Source: UBA1858 sp964636225 (lineage in GTDB: Bacteria; Pseudomonadota; Gammaproteobacteria; UBA4575). Taken from it: a stretch of 17,545 bases of DNA. The stretch spans positions 1 to 17,545 of the forward strand of contig CAZWQM010000026.1 in assembly GCA_964636225.1 (NCBI GenBank), in the 5' to 3' direction. A program made the position numbers and the translations under genes. The stretch's first letter is position 1; each line of letters begins with the position of its first letter. The notes beneath the pieces are model-generated. The model was not told the DNA's origin and ran no database searches. It saw only the letters and a list, made by a program, of their open reading frames with translations. This document shows, piece after piece, positions 1 to 7,786 of this stretch.

Positions 1-61
1 CTAGATGATATCACAATAATAATTATTGTAATTGACGGGTGTTATGAAAAATTTAATGTGT

Positions 62-84
62 CACAGTGCATGATGTGCACTGTG
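62..84. terminator. Perfect 9-bp hairpin downstream of fpr
   Basis: Seen in sequence: CACAGTGCA, a 5-base loop, then TGCACTGTG, a perfect inverted repeat. It lies about 60 bases beyond the fpr stop on the minus strand. No long T tract follows on either strand (TTTAAG on plus, ACACATTAAATTTTT on minus), so it is at best a weak or Rho-assisted terminator of fpr. It could equally be a palindromic protein-binding site. Confidence 0.35.
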
Positions 85-141
85 TTTAAGCATGAGGAAT
101 TCGTAATGGTGCCGGGGCTTGCGTGGTTTTGTAACGTTTTG

Positions 142-894
142 TTACCAGTAGTTTTCGGTGCTGATGCTGCCGGGCGTTTTACGCAGGTTTTTGGTGAGGC
201 CGCGTTTTTCCAGAGTTTCGCGTACGTCTTTAACCATGTCGGGGTTGCCGCAAAGCATGATTTGCGATTTGCCATTTTCAATTTTTAAATTAACGCGATC
301 TTCCAGAGCGCCTTTCTTTAAAGCTTTGGGAATGCGACCCGGTAGCGCAAAGTCTGTTTTTTCGCGGCTGACAAAAGGCGCGTATTCAAATTGATCCGGA
401 TGCTGTTGTTTAATGCTGTTAATCAGATCCTGGTACGTCAGTTCCGATGCCGTCCGTACGGCATGTACCAGTACGCATTTTTTAAAACGCTTCCAGGGGG
501 TTTCAGTTTTCAGGATGGAAAGAAAAGGCCCTATGCCGGTACCGGTTGATATCATCCATAAATCATCGGCATCGGGAATTTCATTGAGTATCAAAAAGCC
601 ATTGGCTTTTTTGCCAAGATAAATATGGTGGCCGGCTTTAAGTTTGGCCAGTCGTGGTGAGAGCAGGCCTTCCGGAACATCAATGGAATAAAATTCATAA
701 AAGTCTTCATGCGGTGCGCTAACAAAAGAATAGGGGCGACCGACAATCTGGTCATCAATCATTAAACCCAAACGGCCAAACTGGCCTGCCTGGTATTCAC
801 CAATGTCGCCTTTCACTCTCAGTGAATAAAGCGTGTCGGTCCAGTGAATGTTTTCAATAACTTCTGCGTCGATCCAGTTTGACATGTTGCTCAC
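142..894 (-). CDS. fpr: Ferredoxin/flavodoxin--NADP+ reductase
   Basis: A 250-residue cytoplasmic FAD enzyme that exchanges electrons between NADPH and ferredoxin or flavodoxin, feeding Fe-S and redox-stress enzymes. Seen: an N-terminal FAD-binding barrel with the flavin motif RPYS at residues 53-56, then the NADP-binding domain with GTGIGPF at 118-124 and CGNPDM at 215-220. The C-terminus ends in an aromatic residue (ENYW), as in bacterial Fpr proteins where the last aromatic stacks on the flavin. Length is normal for the subgroup. The start is supported by AAAGGTGA about five bases upstream of ATG; a second Met at residue 4 has no better ribosome site. It stands alone, on the same strand as the broken DUF4126 gene. 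Family assignment is confident; the physiological partner is not visible here. Confidence 0.93.
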   Translation of the reverse strand: MSNMSNWIDAEVIENIHWTDTLYSLRVKGDIGEYQAGQFGRLGLMIDDQIVGRPYSFVSAPHEDFYEFYSIDVPEGLLSPRLAKLKAGHHIYLGKKANGFLILNEIPDADDLWMISTGTGIGPFLSILKTETPWKRFKKCVLVHAVRTASELTYQDLINSIKQQHPDQFEYAPFVSREKTDFALPGRIPKALKKGALEDRVNLKIENGKSQIMLCGNPDMVKDVRETLEKRGLTKNLRKTPGSISTENYW

Positions 895-1009
895 CTTTGA
901 CTGCCTGTATGCTAAAAAAGGTTGCTAGTGTACAGAGGCATAAAGGGCTTTAAAACAAGCAGTTGTGAGTAGCTGCGGCCACCCAATTGTAGATAAGCGA
1001 ATAATGAGC

Positions 1010-1562
1010 TTAATCCTTGCCCAGCGTAGGGGGAGGAGGTTCATCTATGGCCGAAGCAAAACTGGTCTTGGGCTGCTGTTTGCCTGCAAACAGGTTAATG
1101 AGAAAGCGAATGACTTTTTTGATGGCGCGGAACAGTTTGGGTAACAGCCATACCATCAGCAAAATGAAGATGACCAGCAATATCAGGAAGATTACCGGGT
1201 GTTGCAGTGCGGCCCACAAACCGGCAAACACGGCGATATCTTCAGCAATGGAAGAACCCCAGTTGGAAAAAGGTTCGGGAGAGGTATTGATCAGTACCCG
1301 GGTACCCGCTTTAGTAAAGTGTTTTCCAGCCAGTATCCACGCCGGGGATTTTGTCTGCGAAAAATTCCACCACATACATAAACGCGGCGGCCGCGATGAC
1401 TAATGGATCCCCTATCACTTGCAGATCAGGAGGAAGCGCCACATAGCCCATGTTCATCATCATACCCAGTGCAACCAGGGTGCCATACAGATTAATGCCA
1501 CTGGCCCAGGCGACGCCCATAGTCAGTGCAATGGTTTGAATCAGGCCCTCATAGGCTTACAT
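1010..1562 (-). pseudogene. Broken DUF4126-type membrane protein gene
   Basis: Two pieces in different frames together resemble one DUF4126 protein. The first piece (ATG at 1520 down to 1311) carries GVAWASGINLYGTL and ends in FFADKIPGVDTGW, typical of the family N-terminal half. The second frame carries TKAGTRVLINTSPEPFSNW, a hydrophobic helix, and the basic tail LLPKLFRAIKKVIRF, typical of the C-terminal half. Roughly 40-60 residues normally found between these blocks (the HTFIRIPAG-like region) are absent and the frame changes, so there is an internal deletion with frameshift near 1311-1330. A strong ribosome site (AGGAGA at 1571-1576, 8 bases from ATG at 1562) is followed by ATG then TAA, and after the TAA the same frame encodes a plausible N-terminus (AYEGLIQTIALT) leading into the ORF. 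Damage could be real decay or assembly error. Function of the family is unknown. Confidence 0.75.
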
Positions 1563-1710
1563 TGAGTTGATCTCCTGCGGTTTTTTTAATCACACTACCC
1601 TAAGACCCAAAAAAATGCGAATAGTGCATTTTGCCCCTTTAATTCAATAATTTGGTAATAATATAAACAATCTGTACAGAACGAAATATATTATTCGTTT
1701 ATATTGATCA

Positions 1711-1716
1711 TATACT
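1711..1716 (+). promoter_or_regulatory. Candidate -10 element of the soeABC promoter
   Basis: TATACT followed by ATAGGGG lies about 120 bases upstream of soeA in an AT-rich stretch. No good -35 hexamer sits 16-18 bases upstream (ATATTA-like sequence only), which would suit an activator-dependent promoter. This is a motif-only inference. The rest of 1563-1834 holds no gene; besides this element I see the two hairpins listed separately. Confidence 0.35.
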
Positions 1717-1770
1717 ATAGGGGCATTAGCAAGATTAATTGGCGGAAATGAATCGCTAAGCGTTAGTGTA

Positions 1771-1823
1771 TAAGAATATTATATAATTCTTAGATGCTTA
1801 TTTTATTAGTAAAAAAATAAGCA
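1771..1823 (+). promoter_or_regulatory. Two tandem hairpins in the soeA leader
   Basis: Seen in sequence: TAAGAAT (1771-1777) pairs with ATTCTTA (1786-1792), and immediately after, TGCTTATTTT (1795-1804) pairs perfectly with AAAATAAGCA (1814-1823). The second hairpin ends only 11 bases before the soeA ATG, in the zone where a ribosome site is expected, and no Shine-Dalgarno sequence is present there. The pair may control translation or protect the transcript 5' end. AT-rich inverted repeats also arise by chance, so a regulatory role is inference. Confidence 0.35.
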
Positions 1824-1834
1824 GACCGCCGTTA

Positions 1835-4789
1835 ATGGTACTCAGCGAAGAGTTAATCACCCAGAAAGGAATATCGGTGCCAGCAAATTTACCTCAATTT
1901 GAAGATCACAGTAATCAACAGACCAAATACACAACCTGCTATATGTGCGCGTGTCGTTGTGGCATCAAAGTTACGGTTGAAGACAATCTCGTTCGTTTTA
2001 TTCAGGGCAATAAGCACCACCCAATAAATAAAGGTGTACTGTGCGCCAAGGGTAATGCTGGCATTATGAAACAGAATTCTCCCGGCAAGTTAACCCAGCC
2101 GCTGATGCGCAAGAAAAACAGCGAGCGTGGCGAGGGCGATTTTGAGCCAGTCAGTTGGGACACGGCTCTGGATTACCTGACAGAGCGTTTGGAGAAAATT
2201 CGTAAAACTGATCCCAAGAAACTGGCGTTCTTTACCGGTCGTGATCAGATGCAGGCACTGACAGGTTTCTGGGCGCAGCAATTCGGCACTATTAACTGGG
2301 CAGCACACGGCGGCTTTTGTTCAGTCAACATGGCCGCAGCCGGCCTTTACACCATTGGCCATTCCTTCTGGGAATTTGGTGACCCGGACTGGGACAGAAC
2401 AAAATATTTCATGATGTGGGGTGTGGCAGAAGATCACTCTTCCAACCCAATTAAAATTGGTCTGGAAAAATTAAAACGTCGCGGTGCCAAGTTTGTATCT
2501 ATTAATCCGGTGCGTACCGGTTACCAGGCCATTGCCGATGAGTGGATCCCAATTAAGCCCGGCACCGATGCCATGCTGGCGCTTTCCATGGTGCACGTAC
2601 TATTAAAGAACGACCTGTTTGATTATGAGTATGTGCTGCGTTACACCAACGCCACTCAACTGGTGGTACACACGCCGCAGGAAGTGGGCGATGGTCTGAT
2701 TTACCGTAACGAAGAAGGCAAACCACTGGCCTGGGATCTGGAAAAAGAAACTTTTGTGGATGCCACCCTGCCTGAGATTAAGCCAGCACTGTTTGGTGAA
2801 TACCAGACGGCCGATGGCAAGACGGTTAAAACCTCGTTCACCATTTTGGCGGAACGTTATTTGTCGGACGAATATGCACCGGAGCATGCCAGCAAAATGT
2901 GTGGTGTTCCGGCGAAAGTGATCGAACGTTTGGCCATGGAAATGGCGCACATTGCATTCGAAGAAAGTATTGAAATTAAAACCGAGTGGACAGACTGGGC
3001 GGGACGCAAGCACAGTAGTTTTATTGGCCGACCGGTTTCTATGCATGCGATGCGCGGGATTTCAGCGCACTCCAATGGCTTCCAGGCCTGTCGTGCAATT
3101 CACCTGCTACAAGTATTGCTGGGCAGTGTAGATGTACCGGGCGGTCATTTGGCGAAACCACCTTACCCCAAACATGTTTGTCCGCCGATTAAACCGGCCA
3201 AGCCCAAAGCGCCGGGCGAACCGTTGGACAGTCCTCCTCTGGGCTTCCCTACCTGCCCGGAAGATTTGGTGATTGATGAAAACGGTAAGCCGTTACGTAT
3301 TGATAAGGCGTATTCATGGGAAGCACCGATTGCCAATCATGGCTTGATGCATATGGTCATCACCAATGCTGTGAATGGTGATCCGTACACGATTGATACG
3401 TTAATTTTCTTCATGGCCAACATGAGCTGGAATTCTTCCATGAACACTGGAAAGATTCGCGAACTGCTGCGTGAGAAAAATGAAAACGGAGAATACAAAC
3501 TGCCATTCCTGGTAGTGGCGGATGCGTTCCATTCTGAAATGGTGGGGTTTGCGGATCTGGTATTACCGGACACCACATATCTTGAAAGATACGACACCAT
3601 TTCCATGTTGGATCGTCCCATCTCGGAACCGGATGGTGTATGTGATGCCATACGTGCTCCTGTGGTTGAAATCACAACGGATGTACGCCCCTGGCAGGAA
3701 GTGATGGTGGAACTGGCTTCACGTCTGAAATTCCCCGCATTCACCAACGAAGATGGTTCACGTAAATACAAGGGTTATAAAGACTTTATCGTGAACTACG
3801 AAAAGTCACCGGGTATAGGATTCCTGGCCGGGTGGCGAGGTAAGGATGGCGAAAAAAGTTTACGCGGCGAACCCAATCCCAACCAGTGGGAAAAGTACGT
3901 CGAGAACGAATGCTTCTTTGAATACAAATTGGCAAAACACGAACGCTACTATCGTTTTGCCAATAAGGACTATCTGGAATTTGCCAAGAATGCCGGTTTT
4001 GTTGGTAGCACCGAACCAATTGTGATGGAACTGTATTCGGAAACATTGCAGAAATTCCGGCTGGCCGGTCTCGGGTTATATGATGGCCCGCAACCTACAG
4101 ATGAACGTGACCAGTATCGTACTTCGAGATTCTTTGATCCGTTGCCTGAGTTCTACATTCCGCTGGAGCAGCGCTGTACTTCGCCGCAGGAATATCCCTT
4201 CCATGCGATTACCCAGCGCCCCATGATGATGTATCACTCCTGGGATTCACAAAATGCCTGGTTGCGTCAGATTCTTGCGCAAAACTATATGTACATGAAT
4301 CGACAGCAGGCGGAAGAAATGGGCATTACCGATTTATCATGGATCTGGATTGAATCCAAAACTGGTAGGATTCGTGTGCAGGTTAAATTAATGGAAGGGG
4401 TAGAGAAAAGTACCATCTGGACATGGAATGCGATTGGTAAACAACGTGGTACCTGGGGGCTTGATCCTGAAGCGAATGAATCAAATCAGGGCTTCCTGTT
4501 GAACCACCTCATTAATGAGCATCTTCCCTGTGGTGACACTGGCCGACCTATTACAAATTCGGATCCGATTACCGGTCAGGCGGCCTGGTATGACTTGCAA
4601 GTGAAAGTGTATCCCGCCCAGCCGGGTGAAGTGGGTGTCTGGCCAAACTTCGAAACTATTAAGCCATTGCCGGGTTCGCAACGCTCCAAGGAAAAATTGC
4701 GTTATCAGACACATGAAGCAGTGGGTTTGAATCGCTCGCTTAAAGACATTTTGACGCATGGCGAGACAAAAAGGGATAAGAAAAAATGA
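1835..4789 (+). CDS. soeA: Sulfite dehydrogenase (quinone), molybdopterin catalytic subunit SoeA
   Basis: A 984-residue member of the DMSO-reductase/complex iron-sulfur molybdoenzyme family, expected to oxidise sulfite to sulfate in the cytoplasm with electrons passed through SoeB to SoeC and quinone. Seen: an N-terminal Fe4S4 motif C35-x2-C38-x3-C42-x27-C70, molybdopterin oxidoreductase domains across the middle, and a C-terminal dinucleotide-binding domain starting near the ITQRPMMMYHSW segment. C162 in HGGFCSVN lies where Mo-coordinating cysteines occur in PsrA/PhsA relatives (inference). There is no twin-arginine signal peptide, matching cytoplasmic SoeA and arguing against periplasmic thiosulfate, polysulfide or tetrathionate reductases. 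The start has no clear Shine-Dalgarno, but no alternative start fits before C35. It overlaps soeB by four bases (ATGA). A related sulfur-compound reductase cannot be fully excluded from sequence alone. Confidence 0.88.
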   Translation: MVLSEELITQKGISVPANLPQFEDHSNQQTKYTTCYMCACRCGIKVTVEDNLVRFIQGNKHHPINKGVLCAKGNAGIMKQNSPGKLTQPLMRKKNSERGEGDFEPVSWDTALDYLTERLEKIRKTDPKKLAFFTGRDQMQALTGFWAQQFGTINWAAHGGFCSVNMAAAGLYTIGHSFWEFGDPDWDRTKYFMMWGVAEDHSSNPIKIGLEKLKRRGAKFVSINPVRTGYQAIADEWIPIKPGTDAMLALSMVHVLLKNDLFDYEYVLRYTNATQLVVHTPQEVGDGLIYRNEEGKPLAWDLEKETFVDATLPEIKPALFGEYQTADGKTVKTSFTILAERYLSDEYAPEHASKMCGVPAKVIERLAMEMAHIAFEESIEIKTEWTDWAGRKHSSFIGRPVSMHAMRGISAHSNGFQACRAIHLLQVLLGSVDVPGGHLAKPPYPKHVCPPIKPAKPKAPGEPLDSPPLGFPTCPEDLVIDENGKPLRIDKAYSWEAPIANHGLMHMVITNAVNGDPYTIDTLIFFMANMSWNSSMNTGKIRELLREKNENGEYKLPFLVVADAFHSEMVGFADLVLPDTTYLERYDTISMLDRPISEPDGVCDAIRAPVVEITTDVRPWQEVMVELASRLKFPAFTNEDGSRKYKGYKDFIVNYEKSPGIGFLAGWRGKDGEKSLRGEPNPNQWEKYVENECFFEYKLAKHERYYRFANKDYLEFAKNAGFVGSTEPIVMELYSETLQKFRLAGLGLYDGPQPTDERDQYRTSRFFDPLPEFYIPLEQRCTSPQEYPFHAITQRPMMMYHSWDSQNAWLRQILAQNYMYMNRQQAEEMGITDLSWIWIESKTGRIRVQVKLMEGVEKSTIWTWNAIGKQRGTWGLDPEANESNQGFLLNHLINEHLPCGDTGRPITNSDPITGQAAWYDLQVKVYPAQPGEVGVWPNFETIKPLPGSQRSKEKLRYQTHEAVGLNRSLKDILTHGETKRDKKK

Positions 4790-5478
4790 AACTGGGATTG
4801 GTTATAGATTTAGACACTTGCGTGGGCTGCAATGCCTGTGCTTTGGCATGTAAACAGTGGAACACATCTGGAACTACCGGACCGTTAACTGACTTTGAAC
4901 CTTACGGCAAGGATCCGACCGGTGTCTGGTTTAACCGTATTCGTAACTATGAAGTCGGCGACTACCCAAACAGTAAAACAGTGCACTTCCCAATGTCATG
5001 CATGCATTGTGAAGACGCCGCCTGTGTGACTGTATGTCCAACAGGTGCTTCCTACAAACGTGAGTCAGACGGCATTGTTCTGGTAGATCAGGACAAGTGC
5101 ATGGGTTGTAACTACTGCGCATGGGCGTGTCCGTACGGTGCGCGTGAACTAGACCGTGAAGATGGTGTAATGAAAAAATGCACGCTATGTGTGGATCGAA
5201 TTTACGATAACAATCTTCCTGAAGATGAGCGCAAGCCTGCCTGTGTGATGACATGCCCGGCGCATGCACGTTACTTTGGTGACTTTGACGATCCGGATTC
5301 TGAAGTGTCGGTGATTACGCGCGAACGCGATGGTGGTTCACTGATGCCGGAGCTGGGTTATGAGCCAACCAACAAGTATTTGCCGCCACGTGAAAAGAAA
5401 CACGTGGATACCTATATTAACGACACTAACCCGATTACCAAAGTCAAAGACTGGGTTAACCGTTTAGTTGCAAAATAA
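4786..5478 (+). CDS. soeB: Sulfite dehydrogenase iron-sulfur subunit SoeB
   Basis: A 230-residue electron-transfer subunit linking SoeA to the membrane anchor. Seen: sixteen cysteines in four ferredoxin-type groups, C12/C15/C18/C22, C72/C75/C80/C84, C105/C108/C111/C115, and C132/C135/C153/C157, enough for four Fe4S4 clusters as in DmsB/PsrB/NrfC relatives. No Tat signal, as usual for these partner subunits. The start codon overlaps the soeA stop (ATGA), so translation is probably coupled; the GGGATAAGAAAAA stretch just upstream gives a modest ribosome site. The short basic C-terminal tail is typical of the family. Identity as SoeB rather than another four-cluster subunit depends on the neighbours. 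Confidence 0.88.
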   Translation: MKLGLVIDLDTCVGCNACALACKQWNTSGTTGPLTDFEPYGKDPTGVWFNRIRNYEVGDYPNSKTVHFPMSCMHCEDAACVTVCPTGASYKRESDGIVLVDQDKCMGCNYCAWACPYGARELDREDGVMKKCTLCVDRIYDNNLPEDERKPACVMTCPAHARYFGDFDDPDSEVSVITRERDGGSLMPELGYEPTNKYLPPREKKHVDTYINDTNPITKVKDWVNRLVAK

Positions 5479-5496
5479 AATCAAGGAAGATTCAAC

Positions 5497-6435
5497 ATGC
5501 ATCCAGTATTTTCGGTTATATTTTTTACTGTGACTTCAGGCGCTGGTTATGGCCTGTTTGTCATTACTGCTTTATTTAATGCAATCAACCCGGGCAATAC
5601 TTTAGGTAGCACTGGTGTGCTTGTTGCCTGTGTTATTGCACTAGTTTTAATTACCCTTGGATTGATTTCATCTACATTTCATTTGGCCAACCCAAAAAAT
5701 GCCTGGCGCGCCTTCAGTCGAGTAAGAACTTCGTGGCTGGCACGTGAAGGTTTACTGGCTGTTATCTTCTATCCCATTGCCGCGTTATATATGTTGACGA
5801 TCTGGAAAGGCCTGGGAGGTTATAGCTGGCTGGTAGCCATTTCAGTTCTGACTGCGATATGGGCACTGACCACTATTTTTTCTACCGGAATGATTTATGC
5901 CTGTCTTAAAACCATTCGCCAATGGCACAATGCGTTAACGCCGGTGAATTATATTTTGCTGGGTGCCATGCTGGGTGGATTGATTTTCCTGTTACTGGCA
6001 GCAGTTTTCCAGACAGTTAGCATGAACCTGGTTGCAACTGCGACATATCTGATTGGTATTGCTGCAATTGCAAAAATTGTTTATTTCTTCTGGATTGGCA
6101 CTCCGGCTGGTCCGACGATTAATACTGCCACTTCATTTACAAGAAGTATGGTGCGTCTGCTGGATGTGGGTCATACCGCAGGAACATTTTTGACAGATGA
6201 GTTTGGTTATCAGGTGGCGCGTGCACGTTTAATTGCATTGCGCTGGTTAATGCTGTTATTTGCTTTCGCGATCCCGGCATTGACGCTGTGGATAGGCATA
6301 AGTGTTTTGCCACTTACGACGGCATTGGTTGCTGCGGTGGTTAGCGCTTTTATCGGCGTGATGATTGAGCGATGGTTATTCTTTGCTGAGGCACGTCACG
6401 TGGTAAATCTTTACCATGGTACGCAGCAGTGCTAG
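5497..6435 (+). CDS. soeC: Sulfite dehydrogenase membrane anchor SoeC (DmsC family)
   Basis: A 312-residue integral membrane protein, about eight predicted helices, that anchors SoeAB on the cytoplasmic face and delivers electrons to quinone. Seen: hydrophobic segments near residues 8-30, 40-62, 82-104, 108-132, 146-168, 178-196, 244-266 and 270-290. The DmsC-type signature STFHLANPKNAWRAFSR...SWLAREG follows helix 2, and the C-terminus ends ERWLFFAEARHVVNLYHG, also DmsC-like. A good ribosome site (AAGGAAG) precedes ATG, 18 bases after the soeB stop, so the three genes form one operon. DmsC-type rather than NrfD-type anchors are characteristic of SoeABC as described in Allochromatium vinosum. 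An intrinsic terminator follows within 50 bases. Confidence 0.87.
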   Translation: MHPVFSVIFFTVTSGAGYGLFVITALFNAINPGNTLGSTGVLVACVIALVLITLGLISSTFHLANPKNAWRAFSRVRTSWLAREGLLAVIFYPIAALYMLTIWKGLGGYSWLVAISVLTAIWALTTIFSTGMIYACLKTIRQWHNALTPVNYILLGAMLGGLIFLLLAAVFQTVSMNLVATATYLIGIAAIAKIVYFFWIGTPAGPTINTATSFTRSMVRLLDVGHTAGTFLTDEFGYQVARARLIALRWLMLLFAFAIPALTLWIGISVLPLTTALVAAVVSAFIGVMIERWLFFAEARHVVNLYHGTQQC

Positions 6436-6480
6436 TTAATTGAGTTGAATAGTTAAGAAATTAACTATAAAGAATTTCTG

Positions 6481-6507
6481 ATCCCCGTATTATACGGTGA
6501 TTTTTTT
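6481..6507 (+). terminator. Intrinsic terminator of soeABC
   Basis: ATCCCCGTA, loop TTA, TACGGTGAT forms a 9-position stem with a single mismatch, followed directly by TTTTTTT (6501-6507). It lies 45 bases after the soeC stop and matches the standard Rho-independent pattern. Confidence 0.8.
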
Positions 6508-6529
6508 ATAATAAAATCAATGTAAAGAG

Positions 6530-6790
6530 CTAGTATTCAGCCACGTAGTTACCCGCTTCAGCTGCCTCTTCCATGTCTTTATCCCAGCTAATGAATGAAT
6601 CGATGATAATGCGGTTGTTATAACTCATTTGACGCATATCTTCTTTCCACATCCGGCACTGCGTATTACTGACCAGGCCATAGTTACAAACATAGTCGAC
6701 TACTGCCTGGGTGGTATACATTTCATCGCAGGCATAGCTTGTTGATAATATTGATACCGATATTACAGCGCATAGGATTAATTATTTCAT
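6530..6790 (-). pseudogene. Small secreted-protein gene with TAA at codon 3
   Basis: Reading from ATG at 6790 the frame gives M-K-stop, then LILCAVISVSILSTSYA followed by an acidic mature part of about 66 residues with cysteines (CDEMYTTQAVVDYVCNYG, NTQCRMWKED) ending GNYVAEY. The hydrophobic stretch and the SYA cleavage-like site form an evident Sec signal peptide, but the TAA at 6782-6784 separates it from its start. A single-base change AAA to TAA would explain it. GAAGG lies four bases before the ATG. Without that start only an internal Met (6721) remains, and it would lack the signal. The mature sequence resembles small periplasmic proteins of unknown function; I do not recognise the family. 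It is convergent with soeC. Sequencing error is possible. Confidence 0.6.
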
Positions 6791-6861
6791 AAAACCTTCT
6801 TGTGGATTTATATCATTGTTCTCTACTTACCAAATTACTCAGCAAAATAAATGCCAATCTT

Positions 6862-7035
6862 ATGTGTATGAACTGGAAAAAATTTGCAGGGCAAAACAAA
6901 TTATCTAGATTCAGTATCTTACCGTGGGAAGAAACAATGAGGTTTTTGGCGCTGAATGATTTGATTCGACGGACAGGCGTAGATATTTGTAAAATTGTGG
7001 CGTATTGCTCCATGATGAAGCATAGGGAAAATTGA
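6862..7035 (+). CDS. Doubtful small ORF, no recognised family
   Basis: A frame of about 57 residues containing KLSRFSILPWEETMRFLALNDLIRRTGVDICKIVAYC, which looks amphipathic and helical. No Shine-Dalgarno precedes the ATGs at 6862 or 6868; an internal ATG near 6938 has a GGGAAGAA-like site, giving a 32-residue product. It lies between two minus-strand genes in an otherwise empty stretch of about 260 bases. It may be a gene remnant or chance; I include it only because nothing else explains this interval. Confidence 0.2.
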   Translation: MCMNWKKFAGQNKLSRFSILPWEETMRFLALNDLIRRTGVDICKIVAYCSMMKHREN

Positions 7036-7053
7036 TAAGCTGTGCTGAAAAGC

Positions 7054-7380
7054 CTATTTGCCGGGCGTTAAATTAATCCAGATTTCCTGTTGGCGAATCT
7101 CTACGGCATAACAATTGAGTGGCTCATCCGCGGGTTCATCGGTAGGTTCTCCGGTGATCACGCTAAACCAGCTGCCATGCAAAGTGCATTTTACTTTGTC
7201 TTCACGCAAGCACCCCAGTGACAAAGAGGAGTCTTCATGGGTGCAGGTGTCTTCAACGGCATAAATTGTCCCATTAACATTGGCCAGCAAAACGGGGCCG
7301 TGATTGGGGAAACAGACTTTTTTTGTTTTGCCGGGGAGTACATCATCGAGTTTAGCGGCAAAAGTAAAGGGATTATTCAT
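7054..7380 (-). CDS. Small Rieske-type (2Fe-2S) ferredoxin
   Basis: A 108-residue cytoplasmic Rieske domain protein. Seen: C46-x-H48 in EDTCTHEDSSL and C65-x2-H68 in KCTLHGSWF, the two-Cys/two-His pattern that binds a Rieske 2Fe-2S cluster, within the usual GxTLxxx fold. It resembles small electron carriers of ring-hydroxylating dioxygenases and the NirD subunit of nitrite reductase, but no oxygenase or nirB is nearby, so the partner is unknown. I chose the start at 7380 (MNNPFTFAAKLDD) because it gives the standard domain length; a longer frame to 7482 adds 34 residues unlike the family. The ribosome site is weak. Confidence 0.82.
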   Translation of the reverse strand: MNNPFTFAAKLDDVLPGKTKKVCFPNHGPVLLANVNGTIYAVEDTCTHEDSSLSLGCLREDKVKCTLHGSWFSVITGEPTDEPADEPLNCYAVEIRQQEIWINLTPGK

Positions 7381-7533
7381 GTATCTACTATTTAAAATAT
7401 GTCCCAAACTGTCAATAGCGCTTTCTGGCAGCTTGAAAATCAAATATAACGCAGGGCTATTACCCCACTTGGTTATTTGCAAGCTAAATTAACAGTGTTT
7501 TAATGAACAAAACAACTAACGAGTTCAAAAAGT

Positions 7534-7773
7534 ATGCCTTATTTTGTTTTTCATTTAACTAAAGGTACCAATGGCGTTGTACGTGAAGCCGAGTTAAAAG
7601 ACAGTTTTGCAGAATATAAAGAAGCAAAAACATTTGCAGGTAATTTAAGATCTGAGCTGAAACTGAAAGATATCAGCGACGTAAAAATTATGTTTGCAGA
7701 CAACGAAGAGATTGCCGAAGCAAAACTCACTGAAAATAGAGACGCGCCAATTTTGCGCGAATGGGAAAAGTAG
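7534..7773 (+). CDS. Conserved-looking 79-residue hypothetical protein
   Basis: Small soluble protein MPYFVFHLTKG...APILREWEK. Charged, alternating pattern with EYKEAKTFAGNLRSEL and IMFADNEEIAEAKL suggests a compact alpha/beta fold. Similar short proteins beginning MPY and ending ILREWEK are, from memory, widespread in sulfur-oxidising and methane-oxidising gammaproteobacteria, without known function. No signal peptide or cysteines. It is followed 13 bases later by the Cys-rich gene and is probably the first gene of a three-gene operon with it and the uracil-DNA glycosylase. The ribosome site is poor. Confidence 0.7.
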   Translation: MPYFVFHLTKGTNGVVREAELKDSFAEYKEAKTFAGNLRSELKLKDISDVKIMFADNEEIAEAKLTENRDAPILREWEK

Positions 7774-7786
7774 CCTAGTCATTGAT

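Noticed and set aside
1..60. Fur-like or operator palindrome around AATAATTATT at the left edge
   Set aside because: Too short and AT-rich to separate from chance; no gene start nearby.
1300..1340. Programmed ribosomal frameshift joining the two DUF4126 frames
   Set aside because: No convincing slippery heptamer with downstream structure, and a conserved central block is missing, so a frameshift alone would not restore the protein.
2603..3771. Long antisense frames inside soeA (147 and 144 codons)
   Set aside because: They mirror the codon structure of soeA, lack ribosome sites and show no protein-family features.
1557..6784. Alternative genetic code with TAA read as sense, suggested by two early in-frame TAAs
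   Set aside because: TAA ends soeB (5476-5478), the Cys-rich gene (8249-8251), the small peptide and msrA at sensible places, so it is a normal stop here.
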